Shown piece after piece: positions 12,555 through 23,690 of a stretch of 64,000 bases of DNA. Source of the stretch: Strigamia acuminata. Lineage: Eukaryota; Arthropoda; Chilopoda; Geophilomorpha; Linotaeniidae. Each line of letters opens with the position of its first letter. Position 1 is the first letter of the stretch. The notes below the pieces were generated by a model. The model was not told the DNA's origin, ran no database searches, and worked only from the letters and a program-made list of their open reading frames with translations. The stretch spans positions 868,001 to 932,000 of the forward strand of contig OX442321.1 of NCBI GenBank assembly GCA_949358305.1, read 5' to 3'. The position numbers and the translations under genes were made by a program.

Positions 12555-13771
12555 TACATTATAATTGAAAATAGCGTAACCAATCCGGTAGTTTTCCACT
12601 ATTTACGTCACTGACTAAAAATCTGGATTAGCATTGACGTCTTTCGTTGCCATTCTGTTGGAGCGTTTATTCACTGGCGACAAACGGAAAATGAAGTTTT
12701 ATAGGTTGTAACATTAATTTAGGTCAATAAAGGGATGGGGGATTGACTTGGCAGGCGGTTATTGCCCATCTTGATCCCAATGTTTGTGTATATGTGCGCA
12801 TAGAGTGATGTGTGACTATCACATTTGGCTGTAAATCTTTATCTTTGGCCTTTTCAACTTTAATATTTCAAAGTAAAAGGAAAAAAATGAAGGGAGCAAA
12901 AGTTCTTGATAAGAGATATTGGAATGAAGGAACGAGCAGTTTGACCGGGGTTCACCGAGGTCCGAGATGAGTTGTGAGTTTTGATGTTTCGCCTTAATAA
13001 AGTGGGATGGTCACGTGGGCATCTGCACAAGGCCGTCTTACCTTATTCCTTGCCACGAAACGATGCCATGCAACACGATGGTCGAACAAATGGTGAATTG
13101 ATGTTTTAACGCGAATGATGACACTCCGCGGACTCCGGACGGCCCTCGGCCTTCGCCGCGTGATGTGATTTAGTGCAGCGGTGGGGGGGGTGGAGGGGGG
13201 GAAAAATGGCTGGCACGGATTAGGAATTTTAATCGTAAATAAGGACGACTCTTTCTGTTTCGGAATTTTCGAAATAAATATTTAGGATGGAGAAATTTGT
13301 AAAACGTTTAGATGTTTCTGGGAAGAAGGAAAAAATGCAATAAAACGGATGGGAAATGCTGAAATTTGTAATTTATTAAACTTCTCGTGCCGCCATAATT
13401 AATCATGGAGGAATTTGGGTTTTAGAATTTAGAGTTTGAGATAGACGAGAGGGAAACGATGCAATGCATAACCCGCTATGAACTTTCTCGTTCTGGATCG
13501 TTTTATGCTGCTGGGTAATAAAGTTAACTGGTTTATGATAAATCGTCTTAATTGCTATAGGGTTAATGGCTAAATAGTTTTTAAAAAGAAAAAAAATTTT
13601 CTCTAGAATTTATTGAACCATTCAACAAAATTTGCGACGTCTCAAGTAGCAATTCATTTTTTTTTGAGTAACTGTAAAGGTGGGTACACAATTGGAAGTA
13701 AAGTAAAGTAAACAATGATGAAGTAGAAGTAAGGTAATGCAAGTATGTTCACACTTGTTTGAAGTTGAAGC
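12555..13771. other. Non-coding sequence, nothing recognised
   Basis: Mixed AT-rich and mildly GC-rich sequence (GC-rich around 13,000-13,200 with a G-run near 13,180). No repeat, RNA gene or exon supported. Confidence 0.4.
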
Positions 13772-13857
13772 AGAGATCTGCATTGGGTACCCGTACCCGT
13801 GCCCGTAACGGGTACGGGCGGGTAACGGGTACGGTTTTTACGCCAATGCACATCTCT
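13772..13857. repeat. Foldback element built on GGGTAC/CCCGTA hexamers
   Basis: Outer arms AGAGATCTGCATTGG and CCAATGCACATCTCT are near-perfect reverse complements (15 bp, one mismatch). Between them, CCCGTA-type hexamers on the left mirror ACGGGT hexamers on the right, so the whole 86 bp folds back. A further ACGGGTACGGGTAGGG run follows at about 13,880. The class is unknown. Confidence 0.75.
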
Positions 13858-14771
13858 GGCACACGTGATCGCGTTCAGGAACGGGTACGGGTAGGGTAGG
13901 TAGAGAATTTTTTTTGGAGACGGTGTGGTAATCCCAAATTACTACTAATAAAGGAAAATCCTTAAAACTAATAATTTTGTAATGTTTAATTTGAGTACCA
14001 AAAGAGTTGCAGAATTATCCAGGCACTACAGGATGTAGCCCCTATGATTGTGTGTGAAATACGGTAACTTTCCCTGCGAGGCTCTGCTTGAATGTCGGCT
14101 CGCTCGATGGGAGTGTTTGTTTCGGGCACGACGACGGAAGTAAAGTCGTGTTTGCCAACTAAATGAAGAACAAGTCTGCGGTGACCGGAAAACGCAGTCT
14201 TGTGGCAAGTTTAAAAAGTGCGGTTCTTACACGCTGCAAGCCGTGTAAATTCGCCGTCGCGTGTGGTTTTGGCTTTTGGAAAATCTACGAGCCATTCAAG
14301 GAGGAATAGTGTGATAAATAATGCACATCCATTATCTTTAAATTGCCGCGTCATTGTTAAAGGTTTAGGTGGGAATTAATGCGGGATTACATGTAAAATT
14401 GCAATTCACCACAAACAGATGCTAAACACTCAGCGTTTGGTTAAAAAACGAAGATTTTTAATGACGTTTTCGTCTTAGCCTTTCCAAAACAAACTCTGCA
14501 CATTTGCGAGAATTTATTTCCCATTAAAAGTTTGCTAATGTACATACCGACATGACATCTTTACATGCTCACTCGTACCTCATTTTGAAGTCGGTGCACA
14601 AACTGAACAAAGTTTACAACTCTGTCCATCTAATGAGAGAATTTTTCTGCTGCTTTTACAACATTTCACAACACACATCTGTGTTTCAGGTGTTTGTGTT
14701 TTTGTTTTGCTATTTTTAAACATCACAAATAAAAGAAAAAGTTGTTGCGGCCAAATTTGGTAGAACATTCA

Positions 14772-15123
14772 CCGATACAATGTGGTCCTAACTGCTATTG
14801 GTTGAGCCGGATTAATGCCGGAAAAGTAGTTCTGTTTATTTTCAATGTATTTTAGTGTAAAGCGTGATTAGAATGATGGATTTTATTTATTTGGTAATAA
14901 AATATTTATTTCATTTCCTAAAATAAAGCTTTTCCCCCTTTTATTCAGTCAAAACAATGTTAGCGTAGTTTGTTGGTTTCTTTTGGCCGGTAAACAAAGG
15001 TTTAGTTTTTTATTGGTTGTTTTGCCTAGTTAGATTACAATTTTGGTGTTATGGGCTACTTTTTGTGCCACTACACCAGTGATACGGCTCGACCAATAGG
15101 GAAATAGATCAACGTTGTGGTGT
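14772..15123 (+). mobile_element. Dispersed MITE family A, best-preserved copy
   Basis: The left end ACCGATACAATGTGGTCCTA...GGTTGAGCCG is mirrored at the right end by CGGCTCGACCAATAGG...CAACGTTGTGG (about 29 of 39 positions pair). The interior has an AATAAAATATTTATTT stretch and the GGGCTACTTTTTGTGCCACTACACCAGTGATACGG block. Relatives lie at 3565-3915, 20,733-20,960 (inverted), 30,768-31,146 and 47,545-47,640. There is no coding sequence. Confidence 0.8.
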
Positions 15124-16628
15124 GGGAAGCTTGTACTATAAGTGGCCTGCCCATCGTAAGAGAATTGCACGTACGGTTTTCCAGGAAACTAAAAGTTAGT
15201 TTTATATTTTACATTCAGGATAACATTGTGCGTGTAAGCTTTGTAATTGACATTGGAATTGCCACTGTTCCTTTTCGTCGCATTGGAGCTGACAAGTTTG
15301 GGTGATGAGCTGATGCGTTTTGGGCTTTTGGGCGGAGTTTCAATTCCGAAGGCTGCTGCAAGTCAACCTTTGGTCAACACTGGCTTGTCAGCTAATGTCG
15401 ACTGACAAGTGACAACGGAGAGGGCGGAGCATTTTATTCTTTGAGCACTATAATAAAAAACAATAATTAAATTTTGATTTTAAGTTCACTTGTGGAAGTA
15501 TTGTTCAGTGGAAGAGAATTAATTTTATCTCCCTCGTGAAACTCCCTCGATGATGTAACACGAAAAAAAAATTCTGTTGTTGAAACGAAAAAAAATTACA
15601 TTTTCATAAATCAATAAAATAAAAAAATGGGTCAATTTGAACATAAAATTGAAGGAAAGCAGACAAATCAGCCGCCATTTTTTAAGTTAGATCGAGACAA
15701 CCCTCGAGCAATGCAGTGAAGCACAAAAGAAAATCACGAAATTGTTATAGTTATCAAATTATTCACTCAAAATGTAATAACTGCAGAGAAAATCACATGA
15801 AATTGAGTCCTATTAGATTTCCTTTAAACCAACACGAAATTTACATTTGGAATCGGGAGTTTTTAAACTTTTCTAATGATTTTAGCCGGGGCACGGAGAG
15901 AAAAGATACAATTAAATCAGAACAGTGGACTTGTGGATCCAATTGACTTAAATCAAGTTTGGAATTGTCTTTATTTAATAAAAGTAATTTGAAATAGGTG
16001 GGGGGCCTGCCATTCTATTTTTTCTCAGCTCCAGGATGATTGTCTGCAGCTGCTTCCGATAAATCCACTTGGGCCACGTTTGAACCGAGCGGAGTGGGCA
16101 CCGCACAATGAGTTGAACCAGGGGTCTCACTAGGAGATTTTATTTTGGATTCAGTTTAAAAGCGTGAGGGGCTTTGAAAAAAAATTGGAAAAAAATGGGG
16201 TGGAAATGGCACAAGTGCAGAAAAAAAGGATCTGAAGAAGGTAAACAAGAGCAGATGGTTGCAGGGGAAGGAGCATAATGTTGGGAAAGATAAAGCACAG
16301 GCAAAATCATGAAAGGAATTGTATTAAAAAGTAATGTGGGGAATCTGGGTTGATAAATAGAACAAGTTTTTTAAAAAATGGGGGAACGCTGTTTTTTGCT
16401 CGGTGGCTGTGTGCAGTCGGTTGAACCTCAGGTTTGGCATGCATTTTTAATGCCACTTGAGGATTTTCTATTTACTCCTGCAACAAAGTGTGAGAGATGT
16501 GCAACTTGTTTAAATCTGATGTCTGTATAAAAATTATGTGCCAGAATGCTTTACAATTAAATTTGAACTGAGTTAAGTGGGTGGAAGATTGGCATTTATA
16601 ATTAATGTTTCTTTTCTTTGTTTTCTAG
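15124..16628. other. Non-coding sequence ending in a strong polypyrimidine tract
   Basis: No gene recognised. GCCGCCAT occurs at 15,671-15,678. The interval ends in a pyrimidine tract (about 16,607-16,626) and TAG at 16,626-16,628 that forms a convincing 3' splice site. Confidence 0.4.
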
Positions 16629-16669
16629 GTAAGAAAAGTTTCGTTTGAAAAGTTTTAATAAGTATCAAG
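16629..16669 (+). other. Candidate 41-nt exon behind a ratchet-type splice site
   Basis: The tract TTTCTTTTCTTTGTTTTCTAG is followed directly by GTAAGA, so the 3' splice site regenerates a 5' splice site (recursive-splicing layout). Forty-one nucleotides later CAAG is followed by GTAAGTTT, a near-consensus donor. An ATTAAT branch-point-like word sits upstream. All three frames contain stops, so it would be an untranslated or recursive-splice exon rather than coding. Prediction from splice-site strength only. Confidence 0.4.
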
Positions 16670-16893
16670 GTAAGTTTATTATCTCACTATGGGCACAAAT
16701 TACCGCAATCCACTAATTGGATGAAATAATCAGAGCAGAACTCCACAGGAGCCCAGGCCAGGAGTTGCACATCGCAAACATGAATTTAAAGTTTGATTAA
16801 TGACGTTAGTGGCGCTCAAATCTAACAAAAACAGAAACAAACAGTTTTTATCCAAAAGACTTTATATTCCAAGGGTCATATAAAATTATCAAC

Positions 16894-17145
16894 TTAAAAA
16901 TTAGCCCAATTTTTATCTTTGGAGAATCCACCACCACATAAGAAACACGTTGTTGCATGTCTATACACGTTCCGTTGGAGTGGAGTCATCGTTTTGGAAT
17001 CAAATTGTTTTTCCAATTCGGAAAATTGACGAACCACGGCTTTAATTTCTGCACGTACCGATTGCAAAAAATGACTGACGGCATCTGGACCTCTATACCT
17101 GCTATATTTGCTCAAACATTTAATTAACTCGCCCCTAGTGTGACG
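16894..17145 (-). pseudogene. Remnant of a Polinton/Maverick-type polymerase or endonuclease VII region
   Basis: A minus-strand frame reads through a GELIKCL...YRGPDAVSHFLQSV segment, then a spacer, then MTPLQRNVYRHATTCFLCGG. In Polinton/Maverick and related DNA-polymerase-B mobile elements, a YRGxDA...FL helix is followed by a CxxC pair that opens an endonuclease-VII-like zinc site. Here the frame stops shortly after the first CxxC, where the family would continue with a KVRDHxH segment. It is therefore a short, truncated fossil. Recognition is by motif memory, without a search; the alternative is a chance resemblance. Confidence 0.5.
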
Positions 17146-17212
17146 CTACAAGGCTTCCTTGGCACCCTCGCCTTATTTGTCCGGGAGTTGAACTCCGTTT
17201 ATTCGATTACTG

Positions 17213-17325
17213 TCGGTCCCTGTGTAGCTTAGTGGTCCTATTCCCCAAAATTCTTGTATATATGCAATGGAAGCTGGGTGGGCTAGAAATAGTGCCATCC
17301 CGACAGCTTTACGGTTCAAACAGAA
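17213..17325 (+). repeat. Possible tRNA-derived SINE head
   Basis: TGTAGCTTAGTGGTCC at about 17,221 resembles a pol III A box and GGTTCAAAC at about 17,312 a B box. The spacing (about 85 bp) is longer than in an ordinary tRNA, and no cloverleaf with paired acceptor ends was found. A decayed SINE head is possible; it is not called as a tRNA. Confidence 0.25.
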
Positions 17326-17560
17326 CAGCTGCGGCTCAAGCCCAATCTGTCTTTATCTGGACAACGGAAAGCACACTCTACCGGCTGGACCCTCCAAGGA
17401 CCAGATATATTCCAGGAGCCCAGAAGCCCACAAAGACCGGAAGAGTCTTTGTAAGATGAAGAAATCGGGCCCAGTAAGGCTTAGATAAAATTAGGCTGTC
17501 GCGTACTGGGAGCAACATACCTAAGAGCAACAGTTTAAATTGGGTCTAATATTGTTTAAG

Positions 17561-17646
17561 AGCAACATTGCTCTTAGACATTATTAAAAAATGACGTGGC
17601 ACAACAGTTGTAGTTGCGTGTAATAATGTCTAAGAGCAACATTGCT
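17561..17646. repeat. 26-bp inverted repeat with 34-nt spacer
   Basis: 17,561-17,586 and 17,621-17,646 are reverse complements at 24 of 26 positions (core GCTCTTAGACATTATTA). Additional AAGAGCAAC words lie just upstream at about 17,522 and 17,558. Probably the core of a small foldback element. Confidence 0.7.
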
Positions 17647-20600
17647 AATTTTTTATTATTTTTTGCAAGACATATTGGCCAGTTTGTCAAGCTTTTTCAA
17701 ACTACGGTTTCGTGTTTTATCGCTGTGATTATCGAGAGAGATTTAAGTGAATTTAGATGAATAGTTAAACTATTGGCTTTCCATTAAGAAAATATCAATA
17801 ACCGTAGAAAGATTGTGATTTAATCTGAAACCTACACAATGACATGCAATCAATAAACATAAAAGGGAAATTATGGATTGTCATTTCTTCCCCAAGAGTT
17901 TTAAGGATGATGGTTGAGGGTAGAGTGAAATGCAAAGGTTTTTGATTATGTATGGACAGCTTGTCTGAAAAAGTTTTGAGCTACCGCAGTCGAATGGAAG
18001 TTGAATGTCATGCGGGCCGTGCAAAGATGCATTTGCTACTTCGCTTGATCAGTGTCATAGCTAAAGGCTTGAGACGATTTGCTAAAGTTGGGAAAATGGA
18101 GAAACACAAGTTGAAAGTAGATTGAGAAAGCTTTTAGTCAAAGAAACTTTCTCTAAACTTCTTAGGTGGAGAAAGGAATTGAAAGGGAAAAGTGTCCGAA
18201 AGATTTTTTTGTAGCCGTAGTCTCCCGTTACATAAAACATAAAAATCATCTATTATGATGGTGATGATCAAGTGATTTTAATGCTCTCTAAATCAGAAAC
18301 AATAAATCTAACCCATAAGTCTTTGTATCTTCAGCGGTCAGACGATTATTGTGGAATTAGCTCTCGTTGTTGTGAAGTAAATCATTTGAAATTCAGAAGC
18401 AGAATTGTCAGTTTGCAGGGCTAATGGAAATGTCACGCTGCTCTAGTGCAATGAGAATGGTTAGTGTCTTCAGGCCAGAGTCATTTTAAGGGTTGCAGCA
18501 GCTTATTGTCACAAGACAAAGGAAGGCAGTGTTGTTTTTGAAGGTGCTATCATTATGTTGGCTTAATAATTACAGTAATTTACATGTGAAAGTTTGCTTT
18601 TCTAAAATGGTGCTTTAATGAAACAATTGAGATAGTAATAAGTGAGAATAATTGGTATAATTAATACAGATATTAGCTGGATTTAGTTAAGTCACTAATC
18701 ATATAGTTAGACTATTTGAACGTGTTGCTGCATCATTTGGATGCTTTTAAAGTAATTAATTGGTGCATCGAATGGCATCAAAGTGTTTAGTTTGTGTGTT
18801 GAGTGAGCAGCAATGAAGCGCGGTGGCCAACCAGGTAAAATGATATATACAATAAAAATATTCACTTGTTTGGTCCAATGTATTCTGTAATGAAATAAAA
18901 TGTAAGCAATTTGCAACTTTAATCTTAATGTTGCAACAAGCACGCAAACAAGCTTTCTTTGTGCGTTTGCTCGCTGTTAGTCTGAATCAGCCGTAAGGAA
19001 ATTGATCCTTTGGCAAAGTAGAAAGGAATTGACGATAAACATCAAAATGGATTGAGATGACAAAAGTCTCCAGTATTTGTAGACTAAATGCTGTGCTTGT
19101 AAGCAAATATGACGTTGATGTTGCGACTACAGATGGCAAATACAGTGTATTTGTATTGTTTTGCATCTCTGCTCTTTGCTCTGCTGCCATGTTGCTATGT
19201 TTGTTATACCCTTTGTTACTCTTTTTTTAAAGGCTTTTATTTAACTTGACTTGAACATTTGTGTGTGTGTTTCAACTTCCGGTTTGTCTAAATTTGGGTG
19301 TTTTTTCCAAAAATCAATTCAGCATAACAAAAAATTAAAATTTGGGTTTCGTAGCGCCCTAGAACAGGTCATTCCACACATTATGAAAAAAAGAAAGAAA
19401 GAAAAGACTAATTTTTCAGCACTGTGGACTGGAAATACGAATTAAAATTCTGATTTACGGCAAACTGTAAGCAAACCGGAGCGCCACCTCGCGGAACTTG
19501 TGTTTTTTAATGGATGCCAAAATGTTCGCCCGATACGAATTTTGATGTTTTCGGCACTAAAAAAGCATTTAAAAATTCTGAAACCACGCTCATTTGATTG
19601 GAAATTGCATTCTGCACAAGCCTGTATGTATCTTTTTTCGATTCGGTAAAAAAAAAGTACGTTTTTTTACGATCGTAGCCGGCGACGGCGTGGTTAATTT
19701 AGTAAGAAATTTGAATTTGACCATAAAAAAAAAATATAAAAAATGAACGATTTAAAAAATTAAAAATATGTTTCCTGTGCAGAATTTGCCGCTCTTTCAA
19801 ATGGTGGTGATAACTTTTTGATCTAAGCTATATTTTTTTTTATTTGCTAAAAAACGATTTGTTATTTGGCAAATTTTTAGTGTGGAATCAAATTTCGCAG
19901 GGATACAGCATAAAAGCCTTTTTCAAAAACGTAGTTTTTTTGGTTTACTTGTTCACAAATTAAAGCCTGTTTATATTGCGAACAAACACACTAGCTGCTG
20001 GAATGTTATTCAATGGGAATGACGTCACGTACAAACACGAAACGAGTTTTGCATATGTTTTAGAGTTTTTGAATGCAGTTAGTGATAGAACACCCAGATT
20101 ATAAAAGATGCCGTGTTCAACGGGCAGCGTATTTACAAACTACAGGCACTACATGAATCTTTGTGGCCAGAAGTGACTAATGCATCTAACATCAAGTTCC
20201 CTGCTCAGATTGCACTCACCTTGCCTTCACTGGGTCATAGAAAGCAAAACAAATCAAACTCAAACTTACATAGACGATAAATTCAGAATTTCACCGCTGT
20301 TTGAACTATTGGTGCATTAGTCATTCCTGTAGTGTTTGAAAATGTGTCAACTGGCAACTCATCCAATCCTGCTCATATAAAATGTTGATGCTAGTCCTAG
20401 CCAATGCACAGTACCGTGAACATTTTCAGTGAGCAGGATTATGTTAAGTGATAATGCAAAATGAAGGGTCCCTTTGCAAACTTTTTGTTAGTCTATGCTT
20501 CTGCAGCATTTTTCTTCATATCTTCTCATTTTCTTCAATGAAAGAATATGAGACATTGACAGGAACTGCTTACCATGCCAATCACTTGTTTCCATCTGGT

Positions 20601-20732
20601 TAGACAGCATCGAGTCTGGGCAGTATTGGATGGATGACCTCTTGGGAATCTCTGAGGTTTTTCATCCTTGTTTGATTTAAGGTTCTGTTTCTGGGACAAA
20701 AACATCTGCTACCCACTCCAACTATACTCCAA
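17647..20732. other. Non-coding sequence, nothing recognised
   Basis: About 3 kb of AT-rich sequence without recognisable repeats, RNA genes or exons. A plus-strand frame near 20,095-20,275 is open for about 60 codons but matches nothing recognised. Confidence 0.4.
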
Positions 20733-20960
20733 ACCGATACAACGTGGTCCTAACTCCTATTGGTTGAGCCGTCTCATCGTTGTAGTGGCACAAAAAAGTA
20801 GCCCATGACACCAGAATTGTAATCTGACTAGGCAAAACAACCAATAACAAACTAAACCTTTGTTTACCTGCCAAAAGAAACCAACAAACTATGCTAACAT
20901 TGTTTAATTGATTAAAAGTGGAAAAAGCTTAGTTTAGCAAATAAAATAAATAGTTTATAT
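20733..20960 (-). mobile_element. Dispersed MITE family A, inverted half copy
   Basis: Reads ACCGATACAACGTGGTCCTA...GGTTGAGCCG, then GTAGTGGCACAAAAAAGTAG, then CCAACAAACTATGCTAACAT. This is the reverse complement of the right two thirds of the copy at 14,772-15,123, with roughly 85% identity by eye. The other terminal repeat is absent. Confidence 0.7.
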
Positions 20961-22788
20961 AGTTTATATAGTTTATAGAGCAGTTTAAATGTGCCAAGCA
21001 GCACAATGAGTTAGATAAAATGAGATATAGAAAGGTGATATGTCTTTATCGCTGCAGTGATGTATACAATGCAGGGATTCTCTTTTGAATCTACGTAGAC
21101 ATCTATATTGCAAAGATATAGAATCGGTGAAGAATCAATATTGACATCTAAGTTACGTTTCGGAGATATAAAACCCATGGAAACCAATTCAATTTCTATC
21201 TATGCAATATCACTTTTCAGATATATACTGTAGACTTTCTGTGTCACAGCAAATATATATTATATTATCTGGCATTTTTTTCTAAAGTGTTTTATTTACC
21301 ATTCTGACTTGACTTCATTTGAACCAAGGTCCTTGTGTTTGGCTTAACCACCAGACTATTTTGTCTCGCTCTATTACATGGCATGAAGTATCTTTTGTGT
21401 TTATTTATTTACACAGCAAAGATATTGACTCGCCTATTGAAAAACAAGAGACCAAAATTTTCAACATGGTTGGAGCGGGTCCCATCGCTTCTTCGAATAT
21501 CATCTCTTCGAAAATTCTAAATTTTAGGTTGTTTCTTCGAATTTTTTTTACTTCGAAACGTAATTAGGAGGTCCATTTCCAGGGGGGGGCCATTTCTCCC
21601 AATTCTAGGTTTTGCAGCCGTAAAGTTTGATCTCCGCTATTTTTAATTTTTTTTCTAAACTTATGAAAAGTAGTCGTATGTTGTATGGATGTGTTGCACA
21701 ACCTGCACAACTGGATGGCGGCGGCTCTGCCTGTCGCAAAATGTGCAGTTTATAGCAACATCGCAATTTGAAAAGCAATAAAATAATAAAACGACACCTA
21801 AAGGTGACTTTTTCAACTAGAAATGTCGGCATATTGAAAATGGTGATAAATTGCATAGTCGTTGCAATGTGCGGTTGCGATATTCAATATTTAGCCCGGT
21901 CATGCACACAATATTTAAACAACATAACATGTTTAACTGCTATTATAAGCAAGCTTTTCGAATGCAGCCGCTGTTTTCATAGTTGCGTTCAGTAAAGCAT
22001 AGATGTTTATAAACGGCTTGTAGCATTAGAACAAGCCATTTTAGGAAGAATAAAAAATAATGGGGAAGAACAAATCCCATGAGAGATCAAATGGGAAAGA
22101 AAATGCCTTTAGGAAGTAAAAGGAAAGCATTGTTGCTGTGAGTAAATTCAACAAGGGAGCCTGAGGCTGGAAGAGGAAAAGAAAACATTGTTGAAATTGT
22201 CGCCTGGAGGGAAAACCTATAATTCCTCAGGGAATAAACATCACTCGAGGGCTTAAAGGAAACAAAATGAAATTAGATTTTTAGAAACAAAGGAGAGAAA
22301 AAATATTTATTTTTAGAATGTTTATAGAAAACACATAACAAAAAAAATTGCAACAATGAAAGGAGCAAACAGTTGTTTGTGGATTACATTTTTTCTTTCA
22401 CCTGAAAAAAATGTAATTAAAATGCTTTTTGGTTGAGTGGAAGTGATGATTAAAAAATTCAATGAAAATAATTTTTTAAAAAAAAATTTCAAAAACAAGA
22501 ATTTGAATAAGGTGGCAAGAAATTTAAAATTGGAAAAGAAAAAAATGTTGGGATTAACACAGGTTGAATAAACTTTTGATATTTACATTTCTGCTGTAGA
22601 AAAAGATAAAAAAAAAAAGGTTTTAATTTCCTTTTCGGTAATGTTATTTTAAAGTTAAAATTGAAAAGAAATTCCAAAAAAAAAAAATCTTTGCGAAGTG
22701 AAACTTCTTTCGGCGCTGTAGCGATCTATGAGTGACGGAAGTGACGAAACACTGAGGGAATGGGAACAAAACAGAACAATTGATAAAG
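20961..22788. other. Non-coding sequence, nothing recognised
   Basis: AT-rich. ATGGCGGC occurs at 21,715-21,722. No exon, RNA gene or tandem array was found. Confidence 0.4.
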
Positions 22789-23128
22789 TTAACCTTCCCA
22801 TAACCATGGTGGGTCAAAAAAATTACGAAAGTGGAAAAATCACTGTAATTCTTTTTTCCTGAAAATTAATTAATGAGGTTAGCTTTTATTCCACAAAAAC
22901 TTTTTTTTCTTATTTTATAATGTCTAAATACAGATAGTTTTTCAATTATTATTAAGATAATTTAATATTTATAACATAAAACACCCTTAATGGAAGCGCC
23001 GTACACCACTTTGCCATCTGTTTGCACTAGGTGGCGTATTAAAATTAGTCCTAAAACATGTGCTTTTACCAGGAAAAATGTGATTGCACCAGGAAAAATG
23101 TGATTGTGCACATGTGCAGAAGGATTTT
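22789..23128 (-). repeat. Dispersed repeat family B, copy 2
   Basis: The reverse complement of the 5397-5737 repeat over its whole length: TTAACCTTCCCATAACCATG at one end, the GCGCCGTACACC and CCAGGAAAAATGTGATTGCA doublet, and GCACATGTGCAGAAGGATTT at the other. Both ends coincide with copy 1, which supports these as true element boundaries. Confidence 0.8.
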
Positions 23129-23211
23129 TTAAAAGAAGGCAGAAATGACCGACCATGGCTGCACATAATGGTTGTCGATCTATTTCAGCCTCTAAACAAA
23201 TCCAATTTATC

Positions 23212-23230
23212 TAGGTTAGGTTAGGTTAGG
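23212..23230 (+). repeat. Short interstitial TTAGG tract
   Basis: Nearly four TTAGG units in a row, the telomere repeat typical of arthropods. It sits beside the small inverted-repeat element that starts at 23,234. Four units can arise by chance, so this supports arthropod origin only weakly. Confidence 0.5.
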
Positions 23231-23233
23231 TGA

Positions 23234-23374
23234 GTTTCGTGTTTTGCCACTAGGTGAAACGCCAGACATCAACAGGTGATGATAATTCTTGTATAGTACG
23301 TGGATACTGGATAGCAGACGAGGATATATCATCTGTTCATGACTGGTGTTTAACCTAGTGGCAAAACAGGAAAT
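23234..23374. mobile_element. Small MITE, ~29-bp terminal inverted repeats
   Basis: TCGTGTTTTGCCACTAGGTG at 23,237 onward is mirrored by CACCTAGTGG-type sequence ending at 23,371. About 25 of 29 positions pair. The total is about 140 bp with no coding sequence. No clear target-site duplication was seen. Confidence 0.7.
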
Positions 23375-23589
23375 TACAATTTCAATTGCCAGCCTCGAGT
23401 GAGGGTCCAGTTTTTTTGAACACGACTGTACATGTAAACATGGTAAACGATGTCATATTCTTGATTTTATTGGTTACTGCGGTTACAGGCCTAACTATTT
23501 TTAAACAGCGAACAACGTAAATGTTGTGTATTAGCACCACAAGGAATTATGCAGGCTCAAGCCTAGGTAGAAAATACATTGTATTGCCA

Positions 23590-23690
23590 ACAATACAATG
23601 TGTAAAGTATCATGCAGCTTCCATCGTTTCCCCTAGCAACGGTTGATCAGGTAACGGGATAACAAAGACTCCATCTTTTGTTAGTGAAAA
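23590..23690 (+). repeat. Dispersed repeat family D, copy 2
   Basis: Shares CAATACAATGTGTAAAGTAT, CATGCAGCTTCCAT and CCCCTAGCAACGGTTGATCA with 6811-6900. Confidence 0.65.
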
